Part shown: piece after piece, positions 8,762-18,876 of the stretch | How positions within the stretch are numbered: the first letter of the stretch is position 1 | How the letters are laid out: the number at the start of each line of letters is the position of its first letter | Origin: Mycobacterium marseillense | GTDB lineage: Bacteria > Actinomycetota > Actinomycetes > Mycobacteriales > Mycobacteriaceae | NCBI RefSeq assembly: GCF_010731675.1 | Contig: NZ_AP022584.1 | Location: 2,914,001 to 2,978,000, forward strand | Length of the DNA stretch: 64,000 bases | Direction: 5' to 3' | Made by a program: the position numbers and the translations under genes | The notes under the pieces: generated by a model | Databases searched by the model: none | Seen by the model: only the letters and a program-made list of their open reading frames with translations | Told to the model about the DNA's origin: nothing

Positions 8762-9091
8762 CTACGCGATCCGCGCCGCGGCATACAGTTCGGCGTCGGC
8801 GTAGCGCTCGGCGCTGCACCGCAGCGCGGCGGCGATCTCGGTGGACGCGCGCGACCACTGCGTCACCTGTTCCGTGAGGCGCGCCAACTCGGCGCGCAGC
8901 GCGTCGCCGCGCGCGGTGTGCGCCCGCCCGGCGCCGGCGCCGCTGAAAGCCAGCCTGGCCAGGTGATCGCCGACCGCGCGGTCGAGAAAGTCGGCGGCCA
9001 TGGCGAAGTGGTTAGCGACCCGGTGCGTGGCCGATGCATCGATCTGGGTGCGGGCGGCGGCAACGGGCCGTGTTCCCCCAACGAATTTCAT
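8762..9091 (-). CDS. ESX secretion-associated small helical protein (DUF2580-like)
   Basis: A 109-residue protein resembling Mtb Rv3440c. It is almost wholly helical, with a WSR turn (W79) between two helices and YADAE at residues 97-101, which fits the YxxxD/E general type VII secretion signal near the C-terminus. No signal peptide or membrane helix. It sits 48 bases downstream of glmM and immediately before the long WAG-containing gene, about 2.8 kb from the ESX-4 locus. The family is named after ESX-associated proteins; secretion is not shown. Confidence 0.65.
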   Translation of the reverse strand: MKFVGGTRPVAAARTQIDASATHRVANHFAMAADFLDRAVGDHLARLAFSGAGAGRAHTARGDALRAELARLTEQVTQWSRASTEIAAALRCSAERYADAELYAAARIA

Positions 9092-9139
9092 GCCTAATCC
9101 GACGCCCGCAAACGGGTCGGGGTTCCGGGCGCTACAGGA

Positions 9140-10474
9140 TCAGTGCGCGGCGCTGACCGCTTCGGCGACCCGGGTGGCGAGCCGCTGCGCGATGTCCTCT
9201 TCCGGGGCCTCCACCATCACGCGGATCATGGGCTCAGTGCCCGACGGGCGCAACAAGATTCGGCCGGTATCGCCCAATTCGGCCTCGGCCTGCCCGACGG
9301 CGGACTGCACCGAGGGCGCGGTGGCCGCCGTCGCCTTGTCGGCGACCGTGACGTTGATCAGCACCTGCGGCAGCGTCTGCATCGCCGAGGCCAGGTGCGC
9401 CAGCGACGAGCCGGTCTGCGCCATCCGATTCATCAGCCGCAGCCCGGTGACGATGCCGTCCCCGGTCGAGCCCAGCGCGGGCATCACGATGTGCCCGGAC
9501 TGCTCGCCGCCCAGGCTGTAGTCGCCTGCCCGCAGTTCCTCCACGACGTAACGATCGCCAACACCGGTGGTGCGTACCGTGATTCCGGCCGAACGCATGG
9601 CCAGATGCAATCCCAGGTTGCTCATCACGGTGGTCACCAGTGTCCGTGAGGCCAGTTCGTCGGCCTCGTGCATGGCCAGCGCGAGCACCACCATGATGTG
9701 GTCGCCGTCGACGAGGTTGCCGTCGGCGTCGACGGCCAGGCACCGGTCGGCGTCCCCGTCGTGCGCCAGGCCCAGGTCGGCGCGGTGGGCGACGACCGCC
9801 GAGCGCAGCGAATCCAGGTGCGTGGAGCCGCAGTTGTCGTTGATGTTGAGCCCGTTGGGTTCGGCGTTGATCGCGATCACCCGCGCGCCGGCCGCGCGGT
9901 ACGCGCGCGGGGCCACCGCGGAGGCCGCGCCGTGGGCGCAGTCCACCACCACGGTCAGCCCGTCGAGCCGCACGGTGCTGGCCTTGCTCAGGTGACGCAG
10001 GTAGCGGTCGGCGGCGTCCTCGGCGTCCACGATCCGACCGATCCCGGCGCCGACCGGGCGCAGCCCCGGATCCCCGACCAAGGCCTCGATCTGGTCCTCG
10101 GTGCCGTCGTCGAGCTTGCGGCCGCCGGGCCCGAAGATCTTGATGCCGTTGTCGGGCATCGGGTTGTGCGAGGCGGAGATCATCACCCCGAAGTCGGCGT
10201 CGTAGGCGCCGGTCAAATAGGCCACCGCGGGGGTGGGCAGGACCCCGACCCGCAGCGCGTCGACTCCCTGGCTGGTCAGCCCGGCGATCACCGCGGCCTC
10301 CAGCATTTCGCCGCTGGCCCGCGGATCGCGGCCGATCACCGCGATCCGCCGGCCCGGCGTCGACGCGCTCGCCAGGTGCCGCGCGGCCGCGGAACCCAGC
10401 GCCAGCGCCAGTTCGGCGGTCAACTCGCGATTGGCGACCCCACGGACACCGTCGGTGCCGAATAGTCGACCCAT
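9140..10474 (-). CDS. glmM: Phosphoglucosamine mutase
   Basis: GlmM (MrsA) interconverts glucosamine-6-phosphate and glucosamine-1-phosphate on the route to UDP-GlcNAc. The 444-residue protein begins [12 protein letters not shown], has the phosphoserine loop [14 protein letters not shown] with active Ser102, the metal loop DGDADR near residue 240, the sugar-binding GGEQSGH loop, and the phosphate-binding RPSGTEP near the C-terminus. All catalytic elements are intact. It follows rpsI on the same strand after a 149-base gap containing a strong hairpin terminator, so it is likely transcribed separately. Orthologue of Mtb Rv3441c. Confidence 0.97.
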   Translation of the reverse strand: MGRLFGTDGVRGVANRELTAELALALGSAAARHLASASTPGRRIAVIGRDPRASGEMLEAAVIAGLTSQGVDALRVGVLPTPAVAYLTGAYDADFGVMISASHNPMPDNGIKIFGPGGRKLDDGTEDQIEALVGDPGLRPVGAGIGRIVDAEDAADRYLRHLSKASTVRLDGLTVVVDCAHGAASAVAPRAYRAAGARVIAINAEPNGLNINDNCGSTHLDSLRSAVVAHRADLGLAHDGDADRCLAVDADGNLVDGDHIMVVLALAMHEADELASRTLVTTVMSNLGLHLAMRSAGITVRTTGVGDRYVVEELRAGDYSLGGEQSGHIVMPALGSTGDGIVTGLRLMNRMAQTGSSLAHLASAMQTLPQVLINVTVADKATAATAPSVQSAVGQAEAELGDTGRILLRPSGTEPMIRVMVEAPEEDIAQRLATRVAEAVSAAH

Positions 10475-10568
10475 GCGACCAAACCTCTCACAGTTGTCGG
10501 GCTAGCACCTAACGTGCCCGTTCCTTTGTGACCGAAACCGGGCGCGGGTGGGCGCAGACACGCCGCAA

Positions 10569-10609
10569 CCGGCCGCAACTTGTGCACCGCGATGCCAAGT
10601 TGTGGCCGG
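10569..10609 (-). terminator. Hairpin terminator after rpsI
   Basis: An inverted repeat, CCGGCC and CAACTTG (10569-10582, one mismatch position between them) pairing with CAAGTTG and GGCCGG (10596-10609), gives a 13-pair stem around a 13-base loop. It lies just downstream of the rpsI stop on the leftward transcript. There is no U-run after it, as is common in mycobacteria. It would insulate glmM from rplM-rpsI. Confidence 0.6.
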
Positions 10610-10623
10610 AAAGCGACGGCTGA

Positions 10624-11154
10624 TCAGCGCTTGCTGTACTGAGGCGCCTTGCGGGCCTTCTTCAGGCCGTACTTCTTGCGCTCGGTGGCGCGCGGGTCAC
10701 GGGTGAGGAAGCCGGCCTTCTTCAGCGCGGGACGGTCGTCCGGCGAGGCCACGATCAGTGCCCGCGCGATGCCCAGGCGCAGCGCGCCGGCCTGCCCCGA
10801 GGGGCCGCCGCCGTGCAGGTGGGCGTAGATGTCGAAGCTCTCCACCCGGTCCACGGTCACCAGCGGGGCCTTGATGAGCTGCTGGTGCACCTTGTTGGGG
10901 AAGTAGCCCTCCAGGCTGCGGCCGTTCAGGTTGAACTGGCCGGTGCCGGGCACCAGGCGCACCCGCACCACGGCCTCCTTGCGGCGGCCGACAGTCTGGA
11001 TGGGCCGCTCGAAGACGTAGGACTCGGCGGGGGCGGCGACGTCGGAGGCCTCGGAGGCCTCAACCGGGGCTTCGGTCACCTCGGCAACGGCCTCGACGGT
11101 CTCTGCGGTTTCCGGGTTCTCTGGGTTTTCCAGGGCCTCGGTCGTTTCGGTCAC
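10624..11154 (-). CDS. rpsI: 30S ribosomal protein S9
   Basis: S9 sits at the 30S head and reaches the P-site tRNA through its C-terminal tail, here ending KAPQYSKR with the conserved Lys-Arg. The core (from about residue 48, with [42 protein letters not shown] and [17 protein letters not shown]) is canonical. The first 45 residues are an acidic Glu/Ala/Thr-rich extension ([16 protein letters not shown] and so on) longer than the Mtb one, bringing the length to 176. The start overlaps the rplM stop by four bases (ATGA type), indicating translational coupling. Confidence 0.97.
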   Translation of the reverse strand: MTETTEALENPENPETAETVEAVAEVTEAPVEASEASDVAAPAESYVFERPIQTVGRRKEAVVRVRLVPGTGQFNLNGRSLEGYFPNKVHQQLIKAPLVTVDRVESFDIYAHLHGGGPSGQAGALRLGIARALIVASPDDRPALKKAGFLTRDPRATERKKYGLKKARKAPQYSKR

Positions 11155-11594
11155 TGGGCCACCTGCTTGATCTCGTACGGAACGGGCTGCTGTGCGACGT
11201 GGGGGTGCGTCGGGCCGGCGTAGACGTGCAGCTTGCGCGCGATCTGCCGGGCGAGCTTGTTCTTGGGCAGCATGCCGACGATCGCGTCCTCCACGACACG
11301 GTCGGGGTGCTTGTCCATCAGCTCGCGGATGGTGCGGCTGCTCAGACCGCCCGGGTACCCCGAGTGGCGGTACGCCAGCTTCTTGTCCAGCTTCTGGCCG
11401 CTGAAGGCGACCTTGTCGGCGTTGATCACGATGACGAAGTCACCGCCGTCGACATTGGGGGTGAACGTCGGCTTGTGCTTGCCGCGCAGCAGGTTGGCTG
11501 CCGCGACGGCAAGGCGGCCAAGCACCACGTCCGTGGCGTCGATGACGTGCCACGACCTCGTGGTGTCACCCGCCTTTGGCGTGTACGTAGGCAC
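11151..11594 (-). CDS. rplM: 50S ribosomal protein L13
   Basis: L13 is an early-assembly 50S protein. The GTG at 11592-11594 ([19 protein letters not shown]) gives 147 residues, the usual mycobacterial length, and has AGAAAGAG upstream at workable distance; an in-frame GTG 12 bases earlier overlaps that ribosome site and is rejected. Signature elements include [18 protein letters not shown] and [18 protein letters not shown] residues near the C-terminus. It heads the rplM-rpsI operon, whose predicted leader of about 140 bases could carry L13 autoregulation by analogy with E. coli. Confidence 0.97.
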   Translation of the reverse strand: MPTYTPKAGDTTRSWHVIDATDVVLGRLAVAAANLLRGKHKPTFTPNVDGGDFVIVINADKVAFSGQKLDKKLAYRHSGYPGGLSSRTIRELMDKHPDRVVEDAIVGMLPKNKLARQIARKLHVYAGPTHPHVAQQPVPYEIKQVAQ

Positions 11595-11739
11595 AGCGCT
11601 TACCACTCTTTCTCTGCGAGCCTCTGTTCCGAGGCTGTGGATCCCGGCGTGACCGGGTGCCGGTCAGGCGTTCGCGGCGGGGGTTGTCTCGGCGACCGAC
11701 GTTGACCCGAGGCCCTGGCGTACCGCACGCCAACGGAGC

Positions 11740-11769
11740 AGCTTACCGACCACCATCCCCGCAGGTCAA
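11740..11769 (-). promoter_or_regulatory. Predicted sigma-A-type promoter of rplM-rpsI
   Basis: On the minus strand, TTGACC (11769-11764) is followed after 18 bases by TAAGCT (11745-11740), a good housekeeping-type pair. The start point would fall near 11733, leaving a leader of about 140 bases that contains a 6-pair hairpin at 11619-11636. The -35 box overlaps the T-run of the upstream terminator. Confidence 0.55.
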
Positions 11770-11772
11770 AAT

Positions 11773-11817
11773 GACTGTGTGGTCCCGACGGCTCTCCTCC
11801 GTCAGGACCACACAGTC
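11773..11817 (-). terminator. Strong intrinsic terminator of the leftward ESX-4 transcript
   Basis: A 13-base perfect inverted repeat (GACTGTGTGGTCC at 11773-11785, complement at 11805-11817) encloses one mismatch, a further 5-pair stem (11787-11791 with 11799-11803) and a 7-base loop. On the minus strand the stem is followed by ATTTTG, giving four Us. It stands 38 bases downstream of the esxT stop and just before the rplM promoter. It is the strongest hairpin noticed in the window. Confidence 0.75.
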
Positions 11818-11855
11818 TCACGCGCGGCCAGCACCGCGCGATGTCTCTTCGGCCG

Positions 11856-12152
11856 CTACCGCCCCCACACACCGGCCGCCCGGCGATCGGCGTTGGCCAC
11901 CTCGTCCGCACCGTCGCGGACCGCGTTTCCGAGCGCGGCCAGCATCTCGTTGAGCGCGGTCGCCGACTGGTGCCATTTCAGCTGCTCAGCCTGGTAAGCG
12001 GCGGCCGCTGCACTGGTCCAGAGCTGCTGCAGCGGCGCAATATGTGCTCTGAGCTCGTCGAGGGCGGCATTGAAGCGGGCCGATGTCGCGTGAATTTCCT
12101 GGCGCACCGAGTATTCGATTTCACCGAAGTTGTAGGACAACACCGAATCCAC
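11856..12152 (-). CDS. esxT: ESX-4 WXG100-family protein EsxT
   Basis: A 98-residue ESAT-6-like protein and presumed partner of EsxU. It starts at a GTG (12150-12152) behind AGGAGG. Two long helices flank the turn at LWTSAAAAAY, where the family's WxG is WTS; the Mtb protein also lacks the glycine, so this is a family feature. No YxxxD/E motif is evident at the C-terminus (ending AAGVWGR), which implies that any secretion signal must come from elsewhere in the complex. Located 15 bases downstream of esxU. Orthologue of Mtb Rv3444c. Confidence 0.92.
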   Translation of the reverse strand: MDSVLSYNFGEIEYSVRQEIHATSARFNAALDELRAHIAPLQQLWTSAAAAAYQAEQLKWHQSATALNEMLAALGNAVRDGADEVANADRRAAGVWGR

Positions 12153-12167
12153 GGGGATCCACCCTCC

Positions 12168-12485
12168 TCACAGGTTTCCGCCGGCGGCGGCGATGCGGTC
12201 AGCATGGCTGTGGCCGGCTTCCTGCAGGGTGGCCGCGTTCTGCCGAATGGTGTCGGCGATGGCGTGCAGGGCGTGGTAGAGCCGCACCGACTCGGCGTTC
12301 CAGCGGTCGATCACGTCTTTGAAGCGCGTGGCCGCGAGCCCGCCCCACGCCGACGGCGGCACCCCGCTCATCCGGCCGATGAACGCCTGCAGCATCGCCC
12401 TGATTTCCTCGTTGCGGGCGTCGGTGGTGCCCGCCACCGACCGCATCAGGTCGAAGTCGGTGCTCAGTGGGTTTGGTGCTGCCAT
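12168..12485 (-). CDS. esxU: ESX-4 WXG100-family protein EsxU
   Basis: A 105-residue WXG100 protein starting [16 protein letters not shown] at an ATG (12483-12485). The turn WGG at residues 47-49 ([13 protein letters not shown]) is a true WxG motif; helices on both sides complete the hairpin. The reading frame continues upstream through the accessory gene, but homology to Mtb EsxU (Rv3445c) starts here and length matches exactly. It is expected to form a heterodimer with EsxT for export by ESX-4. Spacing to the neighbours is 44 bases upstream and 15 downstream. Confidence 0.92.
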   Translation of the reverse strand: MAAPNPLSTDFDLMRSVAGTTDARNEEIRAMLQAFIGRMSGVPPSAWGGLAATRFKDVIDRWNAESVRLYHALHAIADTIRQNAATLQEAGHSHADRIAAAGGNL

Positions 12486-12529
12486 ACCTAATACGACCGC
12501 GCGGCCCGTCGTTCGGTTCCACGAATTAG

Positions 12530-13759
12530 TCATCCGATCGCGTGGGCGGATCTGACCGCCTGCTCGCAGGCATCGCGCACCGCGCCCTCGTCCTCTGGCC
12601 TGTTCTGACATCCGACGCTGATGCGCACGGGCCCGTCGAGCAGCACCGTCCAGCGCACGTGATGACCCGGGCGCACCTCGCGGTAGGTCACCGCGGGCCG
12701 GCCGACGCTGGTGTCGGACGGGTTGAAGTCGACAAACAGCCCGGGGGGTTCGGCGTCGATCGCGCGCTTCAGCCGTTCGGCGGCGCCGCTCAGCGTCTCC
12801 CCGGCCACCGGCGACTGGGTGATGTGCAGAGCGACCTCGGGATCGGCTGGAGACGTGACCTGCACGCGCGCCGAGCCCGGCCCGGTGACCACCCGCCGCG
12901 CCGGCCACGTCGCCGGCACCGACAGCGCCACCCGGCCTTCCACCAAAAACGTTGTGGGCGCGGCCTCCACCGGCTTCGGGGGCGCCTCGCCGGGCCCCCT
13001 CGGCACCATCGCGGCCGGGGCCGCCGCGGCGACGACGACGGCGGCTGCGGCCAGCGCGCCCCGCGTCCGCGCGCCCCACGGGCGCGGGGCGGTGTCCGGC
13101 TCCGAGGCCACCGGGCGGGCCGGGACGGCTGTCCGCGCAAGCCGGGCAAGCCGAATATCGTTGATTTCCAGCACATCTGGGGTCATCCGGCCGCCCCCGC
13201 GTATCGCGTCGGCGATCGCCGCCGCCAGTGCCGGTGCCCCGGCAACCGACGTCGGCGTGTCGATCAGTACGGCCGCGGGAGCCGTGCCGGTGATGACCTC
13301 CGCGACGTCCTCGGCGACGGATTGCGGGTCGGCGTTGCAAGGTATGGCGGCGACGTCGGTCGCCGTGATCGCCACCAGCCGCTCGGTGATTTCGACGACC
13401 ACCGTCGGTTCCGCGCGCGACGCCTGCGTCAGCAGCCACGATCGCGGGCGCGCGCGGACCTCGCCGGCCACCCTCGCCGCGGCCGCGGTCACCACGCCCA
13501 CGCGCGAAGGCGACCACCAGGACGGGTGCACGACGACCATGCCGCCGGCGCACCCGCAGGTCGCCGACCGCAGCGCGGCTTCCCACAGCGCAGCGACGGG
13601 TACCGGCCGCTCCCCCACCAGCGCGACGCGGTCGTCGATCGCGTCCAGGGCCGCTCGGACGACGTCGGGCTCCTCGCTCTCGTCGACTCCGCTTGTGCCG
13701 CAACACAGCCGACGGATGGCGCGGGGCCCGGCTTCAATGACGGGACGGTGTTCGTTCAC
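12530..13759 (-). CDS. Type VII secretion-associated protein of ESX-4
   Basis: A 409-residue protein corresponding to Mtb Rv3446c and the type VII secretion-associated family. The GTG start (13757-13759) overlaps the eccC4 stop in a GTGA arrangement, so it is translationally coupled to the ATPase. The N-terminal 200 residues resemble an actin-like/ATPase-poor alpha-beta domain with VVVEITERL; a hydrophobic Ala/Val segment near residues 236-254 ([15 protein letters not shown]) probably spans the membrane, and the C-terminal 130 residues would be periplasmic ([20 protein letters not shown]). The exact role in ESX-4 is unknown. Confidence 0.8.
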   Translation of the reverse strand: MNEHRPVIEAGPRAIRRLCCGTSGVDESEEPDVVRAALDAIDDRVALVGERPVPVAALWEAALRSATCGCAGGMVVVHPSWWSPSRVGVVTAAAARVAGEVRARPRSWLLTQASRAEPTVVVEITERLVAITATDVAAIPCNADPQSVAEDVAEVITGTAPAAVLIDTPTSVAGAPALAAAIADAIRGGGRMTPDVLEINDIRLARLARTAVPARPVASEPDTAPRPWGARTRGALAAAAVVVAAAAPAAMVPRGPGEAPPKPVEAAPTTFLVEGRVALSVPATWPARRVVTGPGSARVQVTSPADPEVALHITQSPVAGETLSGAAERLKRAIDAEPPGLFVDFNPSDTSVGRPAVTYREVRPGHHVRWTVLLDGPVRISVGCQNRPEDEGAVRDACEQAVRSAHAIG

Positions 13760-16700
13760 GGTGGGCTCCAGGCCACCTGGATGAGGTCGTCGTCGCCGGT
13801 GGGGCTGGTCAGGACGCCGCGGCCGGCCGGCAATGGCAGCGGCCGCGCGGGACCGAACGGCGCGCCCTCGGCGGGAGATCCGCTCATCATCAGCGACCGG
13901 CAACCGAGGTCACGCAGACCGGCGAGCAGCGGTTCGTACAGCGCGCGCTCGGCTCGGGCGGCGCGCCGGGCGACAACGAGGTGTAGCCCTAAATCTTCTG
14001 CGTAGGGCAGGAATTCGACGATGGGCGCCAGCGCATGAGCAGCCAGGTCGTAGTCGTCGACCATGACGTAGAGGTCCGGGCCAGACCACCATGAGCCACT
14101 GCGCAACTCGGCCTGGCTCGCGTCGGGCGGCGGCATTCGTGCGCTCAGCACGCCGAGTAAGTCGGGCAACAGCACCGCCAGTGCGGCCGGCGACATCGCA
14201 TACCCGCGGAGATGGTCGGACTCGACGACACCGAGCAGCGTGCGGCGGAAGTCGACGATCAGCAGCTGCGCGTGCGCGGCGGTCTTCGTCCGGACAAGCT
14301 CCCGGCACAGGGTCCGCAGCGTCGCGGTTTTCCCGCAATCCTTATCGCCGACGATGACCAGATGCGGCTGTGCATCGAAATCGATTGCCACCGCCGCTAG
14401 TTCGCGCTCTCGCACACCGAGCACCACCCGGCCACAAGTCTCGGTTCCCGACGCGTGCACCAACGTTTCGCGGTCGATGTGATCGGGCAAAAGTGCGATC
14501 GGGGGCGCAACCGAGCTGCCGGCGGGCGCCTCGGCGACGGGCAACGCGATCACCATGTGCAGCCCATCCCGGGACAGGCCACGCCCCGGGGTGTCGTGCG
14601 GGACGTGCGCGGCGGCCTTGCGGTCCAGTTCGGAGTCAGCGGGATCGCCGAGCCGCAACTCGACGCGGGTGCCGAGCTGATCCCGCAGCGACGGCCTGAC
14701 GTCGGCCCAGCGCGACGCCGACAACACCACGTGCACACCGAACGAAAGTCCCTGGGTCGCCAGAGCAGTGATCGATGCCTCCAGCGCCTCGAATTCCTGG
14801 CGTACGGTCGCCCAGCCGTCGATGACCAGAAAGACGTCGCCGAACGGATCATCGATCGCGCGGCCCGACGTACTCTCGCGCCGTCGCAGGACGGCCTCGC
14901 ATTCGGCGACGATCCGCCCGACGAGTCGCGGCTCGGCGCGGCCGGCGACCGCGCCGACATGCGGCACCGTCCGCGCCGAGGACAGCGTCCCGCCCCCGAA
15001 ATCCAGGCAGTAGAACTGCACTTCGCTCGGGGCATGCGTGGCCGCCAGCGCTGTGATGAGGGTGCGCAAGGCCGTCGACTTGCCGGATTGCGGCCCACCG
15101 ACGATTGCCACATTGCCGGCGGCGCCGGACAGGTCGATCATCAGTGGCGTTCGGCGTTGCTCGAAGGGGCGATCGACGATGCCGATGGGGACAGCGGTCA
15201 GGCCGCCCGGCGTGCGTACCGCGCCGGGCAGCAGGGTGCACAGCTGCGGAGCGGGCCCCAGCGGGGGCAGCCACACGCGGTGCGCGGTGGGGCCCTGGCC
15301 GCGCAGCCGGTCCAGGACGACATGCGAGATGGCCGGCGGGGGCGTCGCGTTCGCCGTGCGGGCGGGACGAACCGCCCCGGTGACCCGGGTGGTAAACGCC
15401 TGGACCGAGCGCTGCGCCGCGGGGGACGCACCAAGGACAGGGTCCGTCCACACCCGTCCCGAGACCGAGGCGGCCTGGAAGCGAATCGGTTCGCGGCCGC
15501 TGATCCGCAAGAAGCCGGCACCGGGAGCGGCGGGCAGCTCGTAGGCGTCGAGATTGCCGAGCACCGTGCGGGATTCGGCGGCGGACAAGGTCTTCAGGCA
15601 CAGCCGGTACGACAGGTGAGCCTCGAGCCCGCGTAGCCGGCCCTCGTCGAGGCGCTGGCTGGCCAGCAGGAGGTGCATGCCCAGGGATCGGCCGAGTCGG
15701 CCGATCGCCACGAACGTGTCGGCGAAATCGGGTTGCTGGCTGAGCAATTCGGAGAACTCGTCGACGATGACGAACAGCGTGGGCAGGTCCGGCAGCGGGC
15801 CGCCTGGCTGGCGCACGCGTTCGTAGGCCTCAACGCCGGCGCAGCCCGCGGTCCGCAGCAACTGCTGGCGACGGTTCATCTCGCCGGCCAGCGCGTCGCG
15901 CATGCGGCTCACCAGCGGGGCGTCGTCGGCGAGGTTGGTGATCACGGCGGCCACGTGGGGCGCTCGCGCATAGTCGAGAAATGTCGCACCGCCCTTGAAG
16001 TCGATGAGCAACAGGTTGAGTGTTCGCGGTGAGTTGCGGGCCATCATACCCAGCGCGATGGTGCGCAACAGTTCGGACTTGCCCGACCCGGTGGCACCGA
16101 TGCAGAGTCCGTGCGGCCCCATCCCGTTCTCCGCCGACTCTTTGATGTCCAGCTCGAGCGGTGCGCCCTGCATGGTGATTCCGATGGGGACGCGAAGCCG
16201 GTCGCGACGTCGCTGGCCGCGCCATAGCGACGCCGGATCGAAACGTTGCACATCGTGCAGCCCGATCAATCCCGGCCAACCGGGATCAGCGCCTGCCGCG
16301 CTCCCCCGATGCCCGGCCAGCCGGCGGGCGCACACCAACGCGTCGACGGGTGCCATCCGGTCGGGACACGAGATCGGTGCGGTCTCGGTGGAGTGCCGAA
16401 TCGCCAGCGGCGCTCCCTCATTGCCGGCGCCGATCGCGATGGTGGCGGCACCGCTGATCGCGGTGGCGCCCTCGTCCAGCTCGGCGACCACCACCACCCG
16501 GGCCGCCTCGATGCCCGCGAGAGCGCGCTGGGTGTGTGCAGCGCTCGGATAGATCATCCGCACCGGGCCCGCGGCGTCGGATTTGCCGGGATGGTGGTTG
16601 TGCGGCAACCATTTCAGCCATTCCCAGTGGGCGCGATGCGGTTCGCCGACCGCCGCCGCGATCCGCACCTGATCGGGCGCATGCAGCACGGCGAGCTGGC

Positions 16701-17370
16701 AGATCATCGCGCGGAGCAACCCACGCGCGGCGCTCACCTCGCCGTCGAGCGTCACCAGCGATTCGTCCCGCAGGTCGAGTGTCACCGGCCCGACGGTCGT
16801 CGAATAGGCGCGCAAGAAGCGACGCAACGCCGTCTCGGTCACCGGATCACGAAGCTCCTCGGCGGGAAGCTCCGGTGCCACCAAACCGCGGGCGAGCGGC
16901 TGGGTTCCCATGCCCACCCGCACGAGGCAGAAGTCCACGTCACTCGAACTGCGCTGCCACATTCGGGCGCCGCCGATGAGCGTCCACAGCGTGTCGGGAT
17001 CAGGATGGCGCCCCATGGCCGACTTCCGCTGTGCCATCGCGACCTCGGATACGGATTGACCGAGCCGACTCAGGTATTCGAGATACCGTCCGCGGTCGCC
17101 ATCGATGCCACCACCGCGCCGGCGGGCACGGCCGGTCAGCCCGGATGCCAGGGCCGAAACCAGCATCGTCAGCGGAAACGCCAGGAACATGGGGTGGCGG
17201 GTCATGGCGCTTCCGGACGCGAACGCCGCCGCCATGATGCCGATACTCACCACGGAGAGCGCGACCGGCAGCAGGCGGGACAGCAGGCCGGGCGCCGCCG
17301 GTGGCGGCAGGTCCGGCGGTGCCTCGACCACGATCGGCGGTTGTGCCGCGGGCACCGAAACCTGGGTCAT
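13756..17370 (-). CDS. eccC4: ESX-4 secretion ATPase EccC4
   Basis: The FtsK/SpoIIIE-type motor of ESX-4, 1204 residues (Mtb Rv3447c is similar). Two N-terminal membrane helices lie at about 34-52 and 62-80. Three P-loop ATPase domains follow, with Walker A motifs GATGSGKS (about 426-433), GGPQSGKS (759-766) and GDKDCGKT (1009-1016), and Walker B strands FVIVDEF, FLVIDGW and YVMVDDY. It is a single fused polypeptide, unlike split EccCa/Cb in ESX-1. The ATG at 17368-17370 follows GGAGG at 7 bases; a GTG one codon earlier is an alternative. Divergent from eccD4 with 126 bases between. Confidence 0.95.
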   Translation of the reverse strand: MTQVSVPAAQPPIVVEAPPDLPPPAAPGLLSRLLPVALSVVSIGIMAAAFASGSAMTRHPMFLAFPLTMLVSALASGLTGRARRRGGGIDGDRGRYLEYLSRLGQSVSEVAMAQRKSAMGRHPDPDTLWTLIGGARMWQRSSSDVDFCLVRVGMGTQPLARGLVAPELPAEELRDPVTETALRRFLRAYSTTVGPVTLDLRDESLVTLDGEVSAARGLLRAMICQLAVLHAPDQVRIAAAVGEPHRAHWEWLKWLPHNHHPGKSDAAGPVRMIYPSAAHTQRALAGIEAARVVVVAELDEGATAISGAATIAIGAGNEGAPLAIRHSTETAPISCPDRMAPVDALVCARRLAGHRGSAAGADPGWPGLIGLHDVQRFDPASLWRGQRRRDRLRVPIGITMQGAPLELDIKESAENGMGPHGLCIGATGSGKSELLRTIALGMMARNSPRTLNLLLIDFKGGATFLDYARAPHVAAVITNLADDAPLVSRMRDALAGEMNRRQQLLRTAGCAGVEAYERVRQPGGPLPDLPTLFVIVDEFSELLSQQPDFADTFVAIGRLGRSLGMHLLLASQRLDEGRLRGLEAHLSYRLCLKTLSAAESRTVLGNLDAYELPAAPGAGFLRISGREPIRFQAASVSGRVWTDPVLGASPAAQRSVQAFTTRVTGAVRPARTANATPPPAISHVVLDRLRGQGPTAHRVWLPPLGPAPQLCTLLPGAVRTPGGLTAVPIGIVDRPFEQRRTPLMIDLSGAAGNVAIVGGPQSGKSTALRTLITALAATHAPSEVQFYCLDFGGGTLSSARTVPHVGAVAGRAEPRLVGRIVAECEAVLRRRESTSGRAIDDPFGDVFLVIDGWATVRQEFEALEASITALATQGLSFGVHVVLSASRWADVRPSLRDQLGTRVELRLGDPADSELDRKAAAHVPHDTPGRGLSRDGLHMVIALPVAEAPAGSSVAPPIALLPDHIDRETLVHASGTETCGRVVLGVRERELAAVAIDFDAQPHLVIVGDKDCGKTATLRTLCRELVRTKTAAHAQLLIVDFRRTLLGVVESDHLRGYAMSPAALAVLLPDLLGVLSARMPPPDASQAELRSGSWWSGPDLYVMVDDYDLAAHALAPIVEFLPYAEDLGLHLVVARRAARAERALYEPLLAGLRDLGCRSLMMSGSPAEGAPFGPARPLPLPAGRGVLTSPTGDDDLIQVAWSPP

Positions 17371-17496
17371 CACATCGCCTCCCGTTCGACGACGCTAAAG
17401 AGCACCGAACACGGCGACAAGTCAGCTGTGGACAGCCGCACACCGGGCGGCCGAAACCCGGCTAGGTTCCCTAGGATCCGACCGAAGGGTTCGCCG

Positions 17497-18876
17497 TTGG
17501 CTGCATCCGAAACCGGGCTGTGTCGTGTCTGCGTACACTGGGGCACCGCCGCCGCCGATCTGGCGCTGCCTGCCGGAGTTCCTGTCGCGGTGTTGATTCC
17601 GTCGGTCGTCGACGCCCTCGAGGTTCGCCACCCGGATTATGAGGCGGTGCGCTACCAGTTGTCCGTCCCCGGCGCATCCGCCCTGGACTCGTCGATGACG
17701 TTGGCGCAGAACGGCATCGGCGATGGAGCGGTCCTGGTGCTGACCCGGCCCGGCGTTCGGTTGCCTGCGCCGCGTTATGTCGACGTCGCGCAGGAGGTGT
17801 CGGCCACCCTCAAGGGGGCCGCTCGGCAGCCGCGCGGCGATGACGGGAACAGGCGGGTCGCCCGGCTGTGCGGCGCGGCAGCGGCTGTCGTCGTGTCCGC
17901 GGTGGGCGGGTCGGCCTTGGTGCGAAACATCTTTGACGCCGGCAACTCTCGAGACGTGACCGCGACGGTCGCCGCGCTGGGTTCGGCTGCGATCGTCGCC
18001 CTGGGGCTTGCGGCGATCGCGCACCGCGTCCATCGAGACCCGATCGCCGGATCGGCGCTGAGCGTGATCGCCACCGTGTCCGCGGCGGTGGCCGGGTTCG
18101 TGGTGGTGCCCGGTGCGCCCAGCGTGTCCAACGTATTGCTGGCCGGCGCGGCGGCGGCCGCCACCGCCGTGCTGGGCATGCGGCTGTCGGGTTGCGGTGT
18201 CGTCGCGCCCACGGCGGCGGCGTGCTTCGCCGTGGTCATCGCCGCGGCGGCGCTGGTGGGCGCGATCAGCGCCGCGCCCGTGCATGTCATTGCTTCGGCG
18301 GCCGGGGTCGCATCCCTTGGCCTGCTCGGGGCGGCGCCGCGCATATCGATTGCGCTGACGGGGTTATCGCCCCGATTGGCGACGTCGGGCGTCGCCGAGT
18401 GCGAGTCGAGTGAATCGTGGGTGTCCGTGCGTGCGATCCGCGCCGACCGGTGGCTGGTGAGCCTGCGTGCCGGGCTGTCGGCGTCCGCCGGTGTCGGCGC
18501 CGTCGTCACCGTGCTCGCCGGCGCGCCGCGGCTGGCCTGCCTCGTGTTCGGAGCCGTCACCGCCGCGGTGTTGCTGCTGCGCTGCAGGAACGGCGACGGC
18601 GCAGGGCTGCCGGGCTTTGCCGTCAGCGGAATCGGCACCGCGGCAACGTCCTTTGGCGTCGCGGCCGTGCTCATGCAGACGAACGGCCCGACGCTCGTGG
18701 CGGCGACGGCGCTGGTGGCCGCCACGATGTACCTCGGCTTCGCCGCAACGGCGTTCTCGCCGGTCGTGCTCCGATGCGTCGAAGCGCTGGAATGGCTGGC
18801 GTGGGCGGCACTGGTCCCGCTGGCCTGTTGGATCGGTGGACTGTACGGCGTGGTCCGGGGAATGAATCTCACGTGA
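17497..18876 (+). CDS. eccD4: ESX-4 integral membrane channel component EccD4
   Basis: EccD proteins form the bulk of the ESX inner-membrane complex. This one has an N-terminal ubiquitin-like cytosolic domain (about residues 1-95, with LCRVCVHWGTAAADLALPAG) followed by about eleven hydrophobic helices to the end. The reading frame stays open far upstream, but a TTG at 17497 with AAGGG 8 bases before it gives 459 residues, close to the family length (Mtb Rv3448), and starts right at the conserved domain. The stop overlaps the mycP4 start. Confidence 0.9.
   Translation: MAASETGLCRVCVHWGTAAADLALPAGVPVAVLIPSVVDALEVRHPDYEAVRYQLSVPGASALDSSMTLAQNGIGDGAVLVLTRPGVRLPAPRYVDVAQEVSATLKGAARQPRGDDGNRRVARLCGAAAAVVVSAVGGSALVRNIFDAGNSRDVTATVAALGSAAIVALGLAAIAHRVHRDPIAGSALSVIATVSAAVAGFVVVPGAPSVSNVLLAGAAAAATAVLGMRLSGCGVVAPTAAACFAVVIAAAALVGAISAAPVHVIASAAGVASLGLLGAAPRISIALTGLSPRLATSGVAECESSESWVSVRAIRADRWLVSLRAGLSASAGVGAVVTVLAGAPRLACLVFGAVTAAVLLLRCRNGDGAGLPGFAVSGIGTAATSFGVAAVLMQTNGPTLVAATALVAATMYLGFAATAFSPVVLRCVEALEWLAWAALVPLACWIGGLYGVVRGMNLT

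Noticed and set aside
11856-12152. EsxT lacking WxG (WTS) interpreted as a degenerate gene
   Set aside because: The Mtb orthologue also lacks the glycine (WTR as I recall), so it is a family trait.
16246-17496. Upstream in-frame extension of eccD4 by over 400 codons
   Set aside because: Runs antisense through eccC4; homology starts at the TTG at 17497, which has a ribosome site.
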